The notes beneath the pieces were generated by a model. It did no database searches. It worked only from the letters and a program-made list of their open reading frames with translations, and had not been told where the DNA came from. The translations under genes were made by a program, and so were the position numbers. Shown here one piece after another: positions 48,001 through 60,361 of a stretch of DNA of 64,000 nt. The stretch is taken from the NCBI GenBank assembly GCA_037576195.1, contig CM075103.1, forward strand, positions 21,576,001-21,640,000, read 5' to 3'. Positions within the stretch are counted from its first letter, which is position 1. Each line of letters begins with the position of its first letter. The stretch comes from Phytoseiulus persimilis. Taxonomy: Eukaryota; Arthropoda; Arachnida; Mesostigmata; Phytoseiidae.

Positions 48001-50504
48001 CGTGGACATTCAAAGAATGCGTGCAATTTACATATCTCTGGTATTGTTGAAAGGACGATTGGATCAGTGATCCGTCTCTTGCTGTGAACGATAATGAGGA
48101 TTGCCGCAGGAAGTGCGGAACTGGAACAATGTTTTGGTTACCAAGTACTTGTTCGGCAACGCCGGACTAGGTCAGTGAGTCCAACGAATCAACCTGTACA
48201 TTGTTCGCCCGGATGAGCCATATTCCGACGCCCGGTACAGCGTCCCGTCGGAAGGACAACGAAAAGACATCCACGTTCTGCGAATTAACTCCTGCGAGTT
48301 TTTCTCCGAGTGACGCTTATCTACCCGACATCGCATCTAGTGCTGTCGCTGACAACAATCGCTCCTCGGGCATCGAAACCTTCGGAACAGATATGTTCAA
48401 ATCTGATACGAAACGGAGGGGCTTAGCGGACGCCTCGAAGTCGCTGAGGAGGGACTGGATCGTCGGGGAACCTCTGGACTCGTGATTCTGACCTCACTTC
48501 TGCACCGATAACTCCCTGCTCCTGCGGATTGAGAATTCCAAGAGAGGCGGAAACGAATGGCGGATCTCTCAACAGATCGAACGGTCGGGTCGCGGATCGG
48601 AGGCACGATTCCTACTTCAGAGCAACATCTGCCCTACAACGCCCCCGGAAGGGAAATGCCGAGCAACGTAAACGCTCGCCTGAGCGGGTCGACCCTGTCA
48701 CGATGATCAAAGCCCACCAAATCAGGAGGAAGACCTACCAACGGGATATTTCGAGAAAAGATCGCGAATCATTCGCCTCCACTTCTCCGACCAATAGATC
48801 TAGCTGATAAAAAAAACAGGACTCGTCTATTGGTGGAGCAGAGTTTTCGGAAAATGAAACTCCGAATTGATGGGCTCAAAGATTTGAAATACGGAAAACA
48901 GTCAGATTTTCTGCTGATGCGAGAATGCCGTTGTCAGGGATCGACGCTGGAATTGGAGCTGATCAGGAGGAGCGGGATGGGTGTCTGCTGATTCGCTTGG
49001 AGTCAACTGCTTCTCAACGCAGAATGTCCTTGTGGGCTGTTCGGTGCTGTTCCAGGGCAGATTTGATTCTCCAAGGTCATCTAAGTACTTGACAACTTTC
49101 CTAGCTATCGTGGCATTGAGCTTGAATGCGACCCCAACTCGTTCTCGTTTCTCTCGTCATTCAGGTCCTCCTTGCGCCAGAAAGCGGGAGGATCTCCCAC
49201 CGGGAAATTCGGAGCCAGCTCAAGTGCTTTGGTGGACGCATCCGACATTTTTCCCCCCGCGTTGAGTTGTGAGAAAAATGATCCAACACCCCGGGTCGAT
49301 TCCACAGAGGCTCCAGCACCACGTCTCCGTTCGCCTGAGCTCGCATTTGTGTTTGGAATTCTCAGTTTTCAGACCTCCCTCGGAGAAAATGGAAGGAAGT
49401 CTCGACAACGGAGCTTTTCATCCAGGAATTTCAACTCGTGTCAAAAGTTGCGACTCTGCCGCCCTGTGCTCGAGGCCCATCAAGCGAGAGCATCGATGAT
49501 TTCCACACCTGTGAGAGGCTCCATCGACCTCTATTGATTGGATGTTTCGAGCGACCCACGCCGGCCGGATTCGGAACATTCGTCGAAATTCCGTGTTTCA
49601 ATCAAAGGATGATGTTCGAGTTGAATCTCTCTGCCGCATTCTTTTATGTTAGTTACACAATCAAGAAACTGAAAGTGTGGTCCTAGTTTCCAGTATAGTA
49701 CCAGAATCTCGGGTCTAAGAATAGAATCAAGACAGATTGCGCAACTGAGAGAATACGAAGTAAGGGGATGAGCATCGGTGGGCAGCGTTTTGAACTTCAG
49801 CTCTTAGCAACGTCCAGCTTGATGTGAATTATAGCTGGAACCGTGAAGAGGACAGGGACCGTTCGAAGAGAATATGGGGGTTCGGGTGTCACAGATTAAT
49901 GAGTAGGGTCTCTTGAGTCGAAATATCCTCAGGGAGCTGCGCTTTTCAGAATAACCGGAGTTCGGTCGAAATCATGAATACGGGAGCTGCCCATGAGCGG
50001 AGAACGGGTTGCTCGACACTTGATACTCCTAGTGACACAACGATCCCAGTGACATTCCTTCAACCTTCAATGTCCGAATATTTCCGAGTCGGTTTCATGA
50101 AACCATTCCTAAAGAGCTGATCGACTATGCAAGACCTCATGTTGATCAATGACGGGAACACTGCAAGGATTCCATACTCGTTCGCCTCAGAGAGACGCAC
50201 AGTCCCTTGTCGTCGGTGCACGTCTCTCACCAGAACCAACCAGAATTCAAAAGCAGTGGAGTCATTTCGGAATATGGTCTTACACGCTGAGATATTCGTG
50301 GAATGTCTTCTTAGGAACGAGTCGACACTGTGTTCTCTGTACCAAAACTTCTCTCTGTTTTATTTATCATGTTCCTCGTCGCGTGGATCCGCCGCATTAT
50401 TATAGATCGTTGGATTATTCGAGGACCATTTTTCCTATGAGACTTGCCCGCCCGTCAACGTTCAGATATTGGGGCTCGTGCAGACGATTATTTTCATAAT
50501 CGGT
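42065..50504. other. no identified gene (about 8.4 kb)
   Basis: Many frames look moderately protein-like but cannot be placed: minus ~42,560-42,424 (cysteine-rich, RNDCHYWNSHPCSACN); plus 44,343-44,934 (two overlapping frames); minus 45,719-46,012; minus 46,690-46,414 after a pyrimidine-rich acceptor; minus 47,828-47,666 after TTCTGACTTTACAG; plus 49,165-49,511 between a CTCGTCATTCAG acceptor and a CCT|GTGAGA donor. AATAAA on the plus strand near 46,069 suggests a plus-strand gene end. None has a recognised domain, so none is called. Confidence 0.4.
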
Positions 50505-50510
50505 TTTATT
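50505..50510 (-). terminator. DNAJB6-like polyadenylation signal
   Basis: AATAAA on the minus strand about 110 bp after the stop codon at 50618. Confidence 0.7.
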
Positions 50511-50617
50511 TTGACGAACAAATTATATTTTGCTTCAAAGTTCACGTGTCTGCCTGCTTAGGTTTTGACTCGCGCAGATTTTGTCTGCCTTCGTTAGTTG
50601 CTTTGCTTAGCATCTCA

Positions 50618-51520
50618 CTAGCCGTGCACCGTGAATCCGTAACCGAGAGGTTGCTGTTGCTGCTGAATCGGTTGTGGTTGACCATTCACGGTGCGTTTCT
50701 TGACGACGCCGTCTTCGATGACAGTAACGGTTTCCTGACCGTTTTCGATCACTTTCTGAGTTTCGATTTTCCTGCCGCTCACAAATCTCGTCGACGTCGA
50801 CGTCCTGCGCATGCCGGGCCCCATGCCGCCGATGCTCACGCTACTCGTGGTGAAGGTAGTGACCCCGCCGTTGGCCATGTTGACGTCCATCGGTGCGGCG
50901 GCGAGCTGCGTGAAAAGGTTCCCGAATCCCCCCATCATGGGCATGCCCATGGGCAGCATACCGAGTCCGCCAAAACCCATGAACGGATTGAATACATCGT
51001 CGATCCTCTGGACTCCTTGTTGTTGCTGTTGGTGGTATCGATGTTGATGTTGGTGATGTCGGCTGTGGGCCTGTGGGGGGTTCAGGAACGCATCAGTTGA
51101 CGACCCGAACAGACCGAAAGGGTCCGCCCCGAAGGGGTCTGTGAACGAATCGTTCCCGAAGAAATCGCGGAACACCTCGAACGGGTCTCGGAACACAAAT
51201 GACGCAAAAAGGTCGTCCATTCCCATGTGAGGCGAGTACGGATGGTGCCGGCCTGAGGCTCCGGCCCGCGAGCTGGCTCCGTGGTTAGCCAAGCCTTCCT
51301 TTCCGTAGCGATCGTAGATTCGACGTTTCTTCTCATCGGAGAGCACTTCGTAAGCCTCCGAGATTTCTTTGAATCGACGTTCGGCTTCGTCTTTGTTGTT
51401 GGGGTTCTTATCCGGGTGCCATTTCAGAGCTAGTTTTCGGTACGCTTTCTTCACTTCGTCAGGGTTAGCGGTTCTGCTCAACTCGAGCACTAAATAGTAA
51501 CACTTGTCCTTGTGTGGCAT
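50618..51520 (-). CDS. DNAJB6/Mrj-type Hsp40 cochaperone
   Basis: An uninterrupted 300-residue frame starts with a class B J domain (residues ~6-72): [17 protein letters not shown] with HPD at 35-37, [29 protein letters not shown]. The G/F-like region carries [20 protein letters not shown], a hallmark of the DNAJB2/B6/B8 group. The C-terminal part has [20 protein letters not shown] and ETVTVIEDG, the conserved beta element of this group. It stimulates Hsp70 ATPase and, in the family, suppresses aggregation of polyglutamine clients through a Ser/Thr-rich segment. Here that segment is largely replaced by a His/Gln-rich stretch ([18 protein letters not shown]) and a Gly/Met-rich stretch, and the end is Gln-rich. 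The coding region has no intron, unlike vertebrate DNAJB6. The ATG context (GTCAAAATGC) is good. Confidence 0.95.
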   Translation of the reverse strand: MPHKDKCYYLVLELSRTANPDEVKKAYRKLALKWHPDKNPNNKDEAERRFKEISEAYEVLSDEKKRRIYDRYGKEGLANHGASSRAGASGRHHPYSPHMGMDDLFASFVFRDPFEVFRDFFGNDSFTDPFGADPFGLFGSSTDAFLNPPQAHSRHHQHQHRYHQQQQQGVQRIDDVFNPFMGFGGLGMLPMGMPMMGGFGNLFTQLAAAPMDVNMANGGVTTFTTSSVSIGGMGPGMRRTSTSTRFVSGRKIETQKVIENGQETVTVIEDGVVKKRTVNGQPQPIQQQQQPLGYGFTVHG

Positions 51521-54243
51521 TTTGACGGGCTTCTGTTCTCGCCTTGCTTCTGTTGGTGGAAAACGAGCGATGAAGTTTCACCGGGACACTCTGTGAACGG
51601 GACTCCCAGAGTTTCACAGCGTGGAGAACAAAAAAATAATCCTCACGTTAGAAGCGGCAATGATGTCGATGCTTGAATGCAATTTATGCACTTCGTCGTT
51701 CTCAGACGAAACTTCCAGAACACAGTGCCGTTACACAGTTGTAGACTACGAGCGCGACCTATTCTTCAGCTTGTTTCACTGTTGGTGGTCAGGAGCTGGG
51801 TAGTCGGTTAGATCGTCTACTCAGTCGATCTGGAGACAATCCTGAGGCTCGGCGTCGTAGATCACGAAATTTCACGACACGGCACCTAGGCAGAACGACA
51901 CTTTATCACTTTTTTCGAGACGGATCCCACGAGAGTTCGCGTTCAACGTTTCAGGAGCTGCGTTCGATGTCGAAACGTCGTCGTCTCGCACGCCCGCACG
52001 TAGAAGGTCTCGCTTATCAGTGGAAACAACAACAACAACTGTCCGAGTACGCAAGGGTGGGAGCACGTTCTCGCACCTCACCACTCACTGGGAACTTGAG
52101 TCGCACACAACTTGACCCGACTCGACTTGAGATCAGACTGAGCGAAACCGCTTGGACGGAGCAAAGCAGTATCTCAGAGCTCGCGGGTGGAGGGGAGATT
52201 CATGCAGCACGCAGAGAATCCGTTTCTTCGGATCTCTGCCGAGCTCGTTGAGGTGAGGAATGTATCCTACGAGGACAGCGACGATCGTGCAGCTGCTGTC
52301 GGTCCGTTCTGCTGCCACTACATGCGGTGAGGGGCCATTGCGGCAGTCCACGCTGCTAGTTCCGTCATTCGCTACTGGGCTTTCAGCCTTCGGCTCGCAG
52401 CGCAAACTTCACTCCTGCGTGCTAGCTGTTCCGATGGCTTATGCTTCTTCCCGCACCATCGAGCTGCTGCTGCTCAGCTCTTTCGACACACAAAACACTC
52501 ACACGCACGGCGTACACACTCACAAGCGCACCATCACCATTGCCACAGCAACCGCATCGCCGCTCAGTCCAAGATGGCGTTGCCGAGCGGGCTCCTCGCC
52601 ACCGACCAGCGAATTTCTATGAAGAAGAAGCTGTACCGCAGCGGGAAGGGCACGAATCGGAGAAATGGTTCTGCAGTTTCGCGTCGCTCCGACAGACGTC
52701 ACTGATCGATGTGAGTGTCACTTGGGAAAGGGAAGCATGCAACGATGGCTAGGAGGGTGGTGGGCACCGTAAGCGGGTTGTTTGATAGCCCTCTCGAGTT
52801 CTGGCCTGCCGGGACGGCGGTGAAAATGACAGAGATGCAGGCAAACGACCGCAGTTTCCTTGTCGATGCAGTTGAGCTTTTGCGGCTCGACAGCTGTGCT
52901 GCGGAAATCGCGGCCATCTACTGCGAACTACTGCGGAAACTTCGCCGCCAAAACCGTGGTGGTTTCAATGAGGCGCTCTTCATCCCAGCCTGCATCTAGA
53001 TTGATAGGCGTTTCCATAGTTTCTGATTCGCTGGAATGAGGAAAACTTTCGGAGAAGTTCGTCCGAAATCTCTGAATTTGAATCTCAGAAGCTCTCAGAG
53101 CGACTTGCGGGTCAACGGGGTCCAGTGGTGCCTGAGTCCGGGTCGAAAGGATTCAAACCTGCAAGCTCGGGGTTCAGCCGTGGAATTTCGCCGTATCGAT
53201 CGCAACTCAATCTGACAAACCCCGAGCTAAGGGTCTTTCCATGATCATGGAACATTCTTGCGATCTCTCTGTTTGCCGACATGGGTCGGCGATCCCGCGC
53301 GTGAGACCTCCAAGTCGGCAATATAACGATGAAGAGCGAGATTCACTTTCTCAAGGGATCTCACAGTCATGATGGCGATGTTCACAGCTTAACGGCCAGA
53401 ATGTCACTTGCCTCTTCGCCGCATCATCTCAAGTGTCCTCGCGCTTGGTACGCTCCGTAAGAAAACATTCGCGTCGTCCCCGAGATAGACGACGAAGGAG
53501 CAATCCGCTCCTCAGAGCATGGAATACGAATTCCAGATTTGTCACAGGACACCGATATATTCTCTAGAACAACTCCAAGTTCGCTTCGGACGGAGACCAA
53601 GGGGGAAGGAAGCTGCAGGGCTGATAACTCCGGAGAGCCTCAGATACATGATCATTCGGACTCTGAATTCCGAGCGCATACACCTAGCTTCTATCGGCCC
53701 TGATAGAATCGCATCGTCAGGAGACGGTTTCGCTGGACACGTGATCCGCGTCGCCTGGAAGCGAAATTTCCGACGAGTCGTGGATGTTCTCAACTCCATG
53801 AGCAAACGATCCGCAACTCCAGAGTGTAACATGGACATGCCATAGCCTTTTTCTGCAATAGCGAATGACGATCCCCGGAAATGGCATCGCTGATGTGTTA
53901 TCAAATTCTGTCCGCGTATGTTTGTTCGCCTGTAAACGAAGGCCGCTTCTATTTGAGCGACTCCGAAGGTTGGATCCAACGGTCGCTAACTACGTCTACG
54001 CTCCAACTTGGCCGCTGAGGGCTCCACGTCCAATTCCCAGCTTGTAGGATTCCCTCTGACGCGTGTTCAGCTATGCTGAGCTGTGGAGTACCCGGAGGAT
54101 TTTGCGGTTTCATATGCATGGACCTGGTACATTCATTCTAGGCATTGGAGGGTCGCTCTCCCGCGACCAAACCCGCCAATCGCTTCAGATGACTCGCAAC
54201 ATGTTCCCAGAGTCGATTGCGGGAAATTGCTCGAGACAGAATG
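51521..54243. other. no identified gene
   Basis: A promoter-like area near 52,560-52,700 contains CCAAGATGGCG, resembling a YY1/Kozak start motif, and a strong GAT|GTGAGT donor near 52,710. A plus frame to 52,999 (VDAVELLRLDSCAAEIAAIY) looks protein-like. I cannot join these into a gene model. Frames at 53,519-53,979 overlap on both strands. Confidence 0.4.
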
Positions 54244-54249
54244 TTTATT
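54244..54249 (-). terminator. RSL24D1 polyadenylation signal
   Basis: AATAAA on the minus strand about 60 bp after the RSL24D1 stop. Confidence 0.75.
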
Positions 54250-54309
54250 TCTGAGATTTTCGTCATAACAATAAAGTATACACATGGTCGCTGCGTCGAG
54301 GCGTGATGT

Positions 54310-57300
54310 TCAAACCTCTTGCGCAATCGGCTCCTCCTCGTCGGATTCCATCTCTTCGTCAGACTCTGCTTGCTCGACGATGACTTTCTCTTTCTTCTTC
54401 TCTCCAGCGCAAACACTCTTGATGAGGCAAAGGTCTCTCTGAACCTCTTTGAAGTCACGCTCCTTCTCGAGCTCGCGGCCTTTCTTCAACCTGGAAAAAT
54501 GGTTCGATCGCATGAGGAACTATTTTACTTTTTCTCTCGAACTCTGCCCTAGATAACCGTTTGCCGAACCATCCTGGAAAGATTCGCCGAAGCGGGAACT
54601 CCTTCAGATGAGAAAGAAGGATCGAGACATCAATCCGTAATCCACAACAGCGTTCAGGTGCCAGCCGACTGCGGAGAACTTATTCATAGTTTTGGCGACA
54701 GATGTACGGTTCTGTTGCTTGAAGCGAAATCGCCCAACGTTCGCCATGGTCAATACCAGACTGATTCGCCAACAAGATGAAGATTTCATCCCGCAGCAGA
54801 ACCATTCCGGGAACCTACGGAAGCGCTGAGCTAACAGCATCGGAGACGCGATAACGGATATGGATATTGTGGAGCAGAATATTCAGCCGTCATTGCTGTT
54901 ACCATTCCCATGGCTTCAACGACTATTAACTGAATCGGCGCGCGTCGATTGGACGGCAAGGAACAACGCCTGCTCTACGGAAAACTTTGATCATATGATC
55001 GGACATCGGGTTTGCCAAAGCTCTGAACGAGTCAACCGTTCGAGTCCCGGCAACCGGAGGCTTGTTGGGTGGAGTCCTGCTCGAGAACTCCTGGATCTCT
55101 CCTTCGACCTCCAGAACATCGAGTCTTGGCGATCGTATCGGAACTTGATCTGATCGCTCAGTTTACGAAAACAATGCTCCACGAAGTCTCAGCGGAAACG
55201 ACTGCGGAAACAGGTGAGTGCTCAGAGACGACGGAATTCCCGATCGCCATCAGACTCATCTTCCACGGGACGCGGAGGTGCTGCTCGACAAGAACTGCTG
55301 CCTTCATTCAGAGACGAATCCTTCCGGTGTCGTCCAGTTTCCGGGGAAATTTCTTCGCATTCAGCTTCTCCCGCGCGAGCTCGGATTCCGATAGCTCCGA
55401 CGTGGGATGCCGCACAGATGCAAAAGCCTCTCTGGAATATGGGCCAAGCCGTTCGCTATTCGTCTGTCATTTCGGATGCCGTTCGGAAGATGGGAATCCG
55501 TCATCCAAACGGACGCGAAGTCGAAGCGCAACGAAATCCCGAAGATATCGAGAGCCATCACGACGGAAACGACGGCGAGCATCTGCGGAGAAAGTATTCT
55601 TTCTCCTTCTTCACTGTTTTCGCTTTTTGCCACGAACACCAAAGCACACGCAAATGACCAAGTCTCACTGATCGTGCATTGGCCAGTGACCTTCTTTCCT
55701 TTCCTCTCTCCTTTCCGATTGCAACTGAAGAGTCCCGTTGCGGCGTCGTGATTAAGCTCTCCTTGATCCCGCGGACACCTCGTTGACGGATTCTTTAAGG
55801 TTGTCGAGAAGTTCTTAAAGGCGACCGAGAACGCGGGGCCTTGGCCAGGGCACGCGTCGCACGGCGTTCGCAGAAAGCTCGGGATCAGACCCTTGATCAA
55901 GGATCTGGAGGCCCGTGGCAGATGAGGAAACTCGGGTCCTGGATGAGCGCTTTTCTTGGAGCGCGCGGCGATCTCTAGCTAGACCGGGAACCCCGACAGC
56001 GACAACAACAGATTCGGACAAACGACCCGCTCCAAAAAATAAGGGCTCAGCGACCCACGCGACCCCGGAACGAGCCGAAAGACCTAAAACCTGAACCAGA
56101 AGCGGCGTCCCACGACTTCTGTCTTGAGGTAAAATCATCGTGATGAGGGCCACACCAGCCGCGCTAGCAAAACGAAACTATGGACAGGTGTCCGTGACGT
56201 TCTCTTACGTCGATCACCACCAGACAACAAAACAGCCAGACCCAAACCGAGACGAAAACACAATGGAGCCGACGGTTGGTTGACGGACCGGCGTCCACCG
56301 AACGAGCGAGTCAGCTGCCTGACAGACACACTGACCCAATATTCCGACTTAGTTAGTGAAATAGCGAGCGGACCGCATAAAAGCGAGCCCTTCATCCGCC
56401 ACGTTCACTCTCGGACACTACGAAACGATATCATGCAATGAACCGAGCTTTTCGGACTGGCAGCAGCATCCTTGAATCTCGGTCGATGAGGTAGGGGAGT
56501 ACGTTTCCTTAGCAAGATATTGTCGAGGCAGTGTTCCCCATATTCAGAGAAACTACGGAACTTGACTGGAGCGTTCTCATCGGTGATGAATCAGAGAAGG
56601 ACTTGAAGAAGATACCATCTGATCGATTAGTTCGTCGGATAGAGTTTTCGTGAAGCCATATCATCGGAATACCTCACTCACATACGTCCCACAAGAGCAT
56701 TCAAGCACCGCTCATAATTTCCGCCCCCGCGGAGATGTCTCGCCGTATAGCTCCCTGAAGAAATCAGCTGCGACAGAATGCCCAGTGAGTTCGATTCACT
56801 CGTATTCGAAGTTTATGAAACCAGATCTGAATCATTACATTTGCTTCGTGAGACCGTTCTTTGAAATCGTTCCAAGTTTTTTCAGCATGGGCGAGCTCCA
56901 CGGAATCGGGGATACGCTCCGCACTCTGGAGACGAATCAATTCAGCGAGCGGAAAGCTGAGTTTTCACTGCAGAGAGTAGACAACTACTCTCCAGACACC
57001 CGTGGGACTCTCGCACCAGTCGCAGAGCACTAGACACCTGTTGGTGCTTATATGAGTCACGCCGAGTCTCAGACAGCGACGACTTGAGGATGATTGGCTC
57101 TCACTCAGTGAATGACTTTTACGGCCTTGCCCATGAGTGTAATCGCTAAGCCGAACTCTGACAGCAGTTACTCGAGCCTAAAGGCCATCGAGAACTCGCC
57201 ACTGCCGTGGCCAAGTCTATCCTACAAGCCTTCTCGCAGGGGCGAACGGTCACTTCGGAAGCCCATCGGTTTCTGGAGAACGGAGTCGATAGATTTCGGC

Positions 57301-60300
57301 CACGGAACACGCTCTGCTTCGCGGACTGGAGGGAGCATTCGAAATCGTCGACAGGCTCGATCCAGTCCTCGTGAGAAACGTTTTCTGCTTCGCGTACCGA
57401 GGGAGCAGGAAGTTTGGCCGCTCGATTCGACGAACTTGATCCACACAACAAACAGAGCATGCTGGTCCTGAACTGTGTCACCTTGCGGAACCGACACCCG
57501 GATGTGAAAGTGACACCGCCCAACGAAAGTGTTGAACCGACTTCGGGCCCCTCCCAGCCTAGCTCGACCACAGCAGCCTTAAATGTCGGGTCTCCAAGAG
57601 GGTCTCGACGCAAACTACCACTGACCTGTTCATTATGAAGTGTGCTTCGCGCTTCTTGCGAATCTCGACGATCTTCTCCATTGCGCCAACCGCGTTCTGC
57701 CACAGCTCCCGGTTGTATTTGACGGGTCGATTCCTCCGCTTCTCGAGCTCGAAGACTGGATCCACGATCAGTTCCTTTCCGTTCGCCTTTCTCCATGCCT
57801 TCGTCCACCGGAGCTTACGCGGGTTCTTCTTGCGCTTGAACATTCTGTGGCATTTCGACCGGCAGAATTTGAAGATCTGCAAACAAAACCCAGGTTCAGC
57901 CAAACTCTGGAGATCCGGAAAAAACTGAACGAAGAGACGAACTGAAATCAGGACTTCAAAAAAATAAAAATAAAAAGACTTTGGGCTTGGGCTTAATTAG
58001 ACTTGGGCGAGAATCACTAAGGACGTGTCAATTAACTCTGCTAATAAATAATCAGATGATCCGAATGCTTCAGGAAACGGACGGGAATGAGCGAAATTTT
58101 GCTTCACACCGACTCCACCAAGTCCGACTGAAACGCTGGAATAGCGGGGATGAAAAACGCTTGTCCTACTTTCGCGCGGACTTCATTCAAAAGTCATAAC
58201 ACTTTGGAATCATTCTGCCTCGGAAACATTGAAGCATTCCTTTTGAGAAGCAGACTGACGCGACCGATTTTCTAGATTTCAAGCAGAGTGAGTGGCGGAA
58301 CCGGAAGTACAGTGCTCCATTACAACTTGGGTATTCATCCTAGGAAAGTTGCTAAGAGTAGCTGCATGGGAGAAAGAGCCCCCAGAGAAACGAGCACTCC
58401 GAGAGGGACAACCGCGTGATGGCACGCTGCCACGAGCACGACAAAAACTCGGATACGACAAACACTTCCCAGCTCGTGTACACCGTCGGTGGCGGCGACC
58501 ACGGTTGCAATGGGCGATTTCGAGAAAATGTGTCAGGAACCGGCACCAGGGATTCGTGGATGACAGACAACGCTCTGATGGCCATAACAGTGAGACTCAA
58601 CCGAAATTCGGTCCCGAAGATTCGTGAAGAGTACATGTAGGACATGGTTCCTCCCAGCAAGCTGACGGTGCGGCGAGAAAGCCGGACTACAAATCGACGC
58701 GCACGTGGGCGGATTCCAGAAAGCTGCCGATTTGGATAATACGATCTCAAAACGAACTGAAGATAACTCAGGTCGGTCGCATGGAAAACGTCAGTGGGAC
58801 GAGCATTGGATTCCGTTGCGTTTCGACGATCTTCGAGACGTGACAAGCGTTCTCAGTCTGTCAGAAACCGACGACTCCATAGAGCTCAGCTCGTTGCCCC
58901 GTCGAGGCCGAATCTGAAGATGGTTGAACTCCGAACCCGATGAGACCACCGAAGAATTCTTCCGACGATGAATTCCCCTCGATGTGATTGTTCCACCCGC
59001 ACTATAAGCAGCCAAGAGATCTGCCTGAGGAAATCAGAAACGAAGAGTGTTCTGTAATGAGAACACCGTCAGATGATTGTGTTCAGAGCAGCGTATCAGC
59101 TTTTGATGACCCGCGACGTGCCCACGAGGGAAGCTCGATAGTGGTATCCGTTCATCTGTTCATTGAAGGGAACAATCCGTTCGCAAAGGCAGGACTCCCG
59201 TTTGTCGTGACGCCCTATAGTCACGAAGGGTTCTGGGGAATTCGGCGTCGGTCGAGCCACCGACAATTTCGAGGAGAGCCCCTGACACGAATGAGACACC
59301 AGTAGAGGATCTGAACGGTTATCCGGGAGAACTCGGACGTGAGAACAATAAATCCGAGTCGCAGGTTTCATAATCGAACTCGCGAACAAAGATACCGCTC
59401 GGTCAAAATTGTAAAATACAAGTCGCTGAGTTGTCGCAAGGTCCAGCCAAAATGACTCTCTCCGAAACAACTGACGTTGATGTCCTCGTGAATGCTCGAG
59501 GCTCTGAGTCGGTCTGGGTATCCTCGTGGTAGACCAAGCGAGATCGGACCGCCGCAACGTTCGTTATTCTAACCGACCTTAACCGATCGAGCCTCGACAT
59601 GTGGTTCTCACAAATCATGTTTTGCAAGGTTCATTGAGACGAAAAGCGAGGACGTGTTCAAAACTAGAATCCGCACGCCAGTCCCGCGTCGCCTCATCCA
59701 AAGCTCCGCGTGAAAGCCAAAACCGGCGCGAACCCAGAACAAGGCGGCCCTGGGTTGGGAACCGTGCGCGAAAATTCCACCGACTTGCACGCCCTCTAGC
59801 TCACACTCTTATTGCAGAGATTTGAGAATTACTCGCTCCGAATCGGGACTCGGACAGCGAGTAATGAGGGTCCAAACAGCATACCTGAAGATCACGAGCG
59901 GCCTCAAACGATGAAGCAGTCTCCCATCCCCGTCATCCAACAAGAGCCTCAAGGGATCCTCAGCTCTAGTGACAACTATCAAGTCGACAGAAACATCAAA
60001 ACCAACTGGGTAAAGATGAAGCAGTCGCATTTGCAGTGCTTTGATGGATAGCAGGCGCGAAACCCGTCTCGAGCTTGTCGGCGTCTCGCTCGGATGAACC
60101 ACTACGCGTTCGCTCTGACCCTAACGCTCCGAGATATCAGGAAACTGGAGGAAATATGATATGATCCTCTGAACAGAAGAAAGCTCATTGTGGACGACCG
60201 AATATCATCCGGACTGAATTGCGCAGGGATGGAACTTGAACGCCGAGTTAAGGAAATCAGCAGACAACGCCTCCTCTCACCTTGCAGTCGTTCCTTACGA

Positions 60301-60361
60301 ACTGTACTCCGTGGCCGGGGTACATGGGCCCGGAACAGAAATAACACTTTTCTATGCGCAT
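54310..60361 (-). CDS. RSL24D1: RSL24D1 (RLP24), 60S ribosome biogenesis factor
   Basis: Three widely spaced exons give 170 residues (human 163). Exon 1, 60361-60281: [18 protein letters not shown] and FVRNDCK, ending AAG|GTGAGA. Exon 2, 57876-57626: [53 protein letters not shown], ending at AG|GTCAGT. Exon 3, 54490-54310: [20 protein letters not shown], then a lysine stretch and an acidic end ([11 protein letters not shown]). Phases 0, 2 and end all agree. The L24e-type zinc finger is intact (C6, C9, C32, C36). The protein binds pre-60S particles at the position later taken by eL24 and is released by the AAA ATPase Rix7/Drg1/SPATA5 group (known from yeast Rlp24). Introns of 2.4 and 3.1 kb contrast with the ~140-bp introns of RNF121 and leave room for nested genes. 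Confidence 0.97.
55115..55394 (+). CDS. candidate nested gene, last two exons, unidentified
   Basis: Inside RSL24D1 intron 2, on the opposite strand, exon 55115-55213 lies between a strong acceptor (TCTCCTTCGACCTCCAG) and a strong donor (ACAG|GTGAGT). It has only one open frame ([20 protein letters not shown]). It joins in phase to exon 55312-55394 after CTTCATTCAG ([17 protein letters not shown], then TAG). A plus frame from 54860 ([20 protein letters not shown]) may be an earlier exon, but its phase was not matched. No homologue is recognised and no polyadenylation signal was found. Below 1 kb of alternative overlapping frames continue to 55,751. Confidence 0.33.
57877..60280 (-). other. 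RSL24D1 intron 1 (2.4 kb)
   Basis: Plus-strand frames at 58,292-58,640, 58,705-58,917 ([20 protein letters not shown]) and 58,988-59,305 are open and protein-like, but minus frames over the same bases look equally so. No family is recognised. Any nested gene here is unproven. Confidence 0.5.
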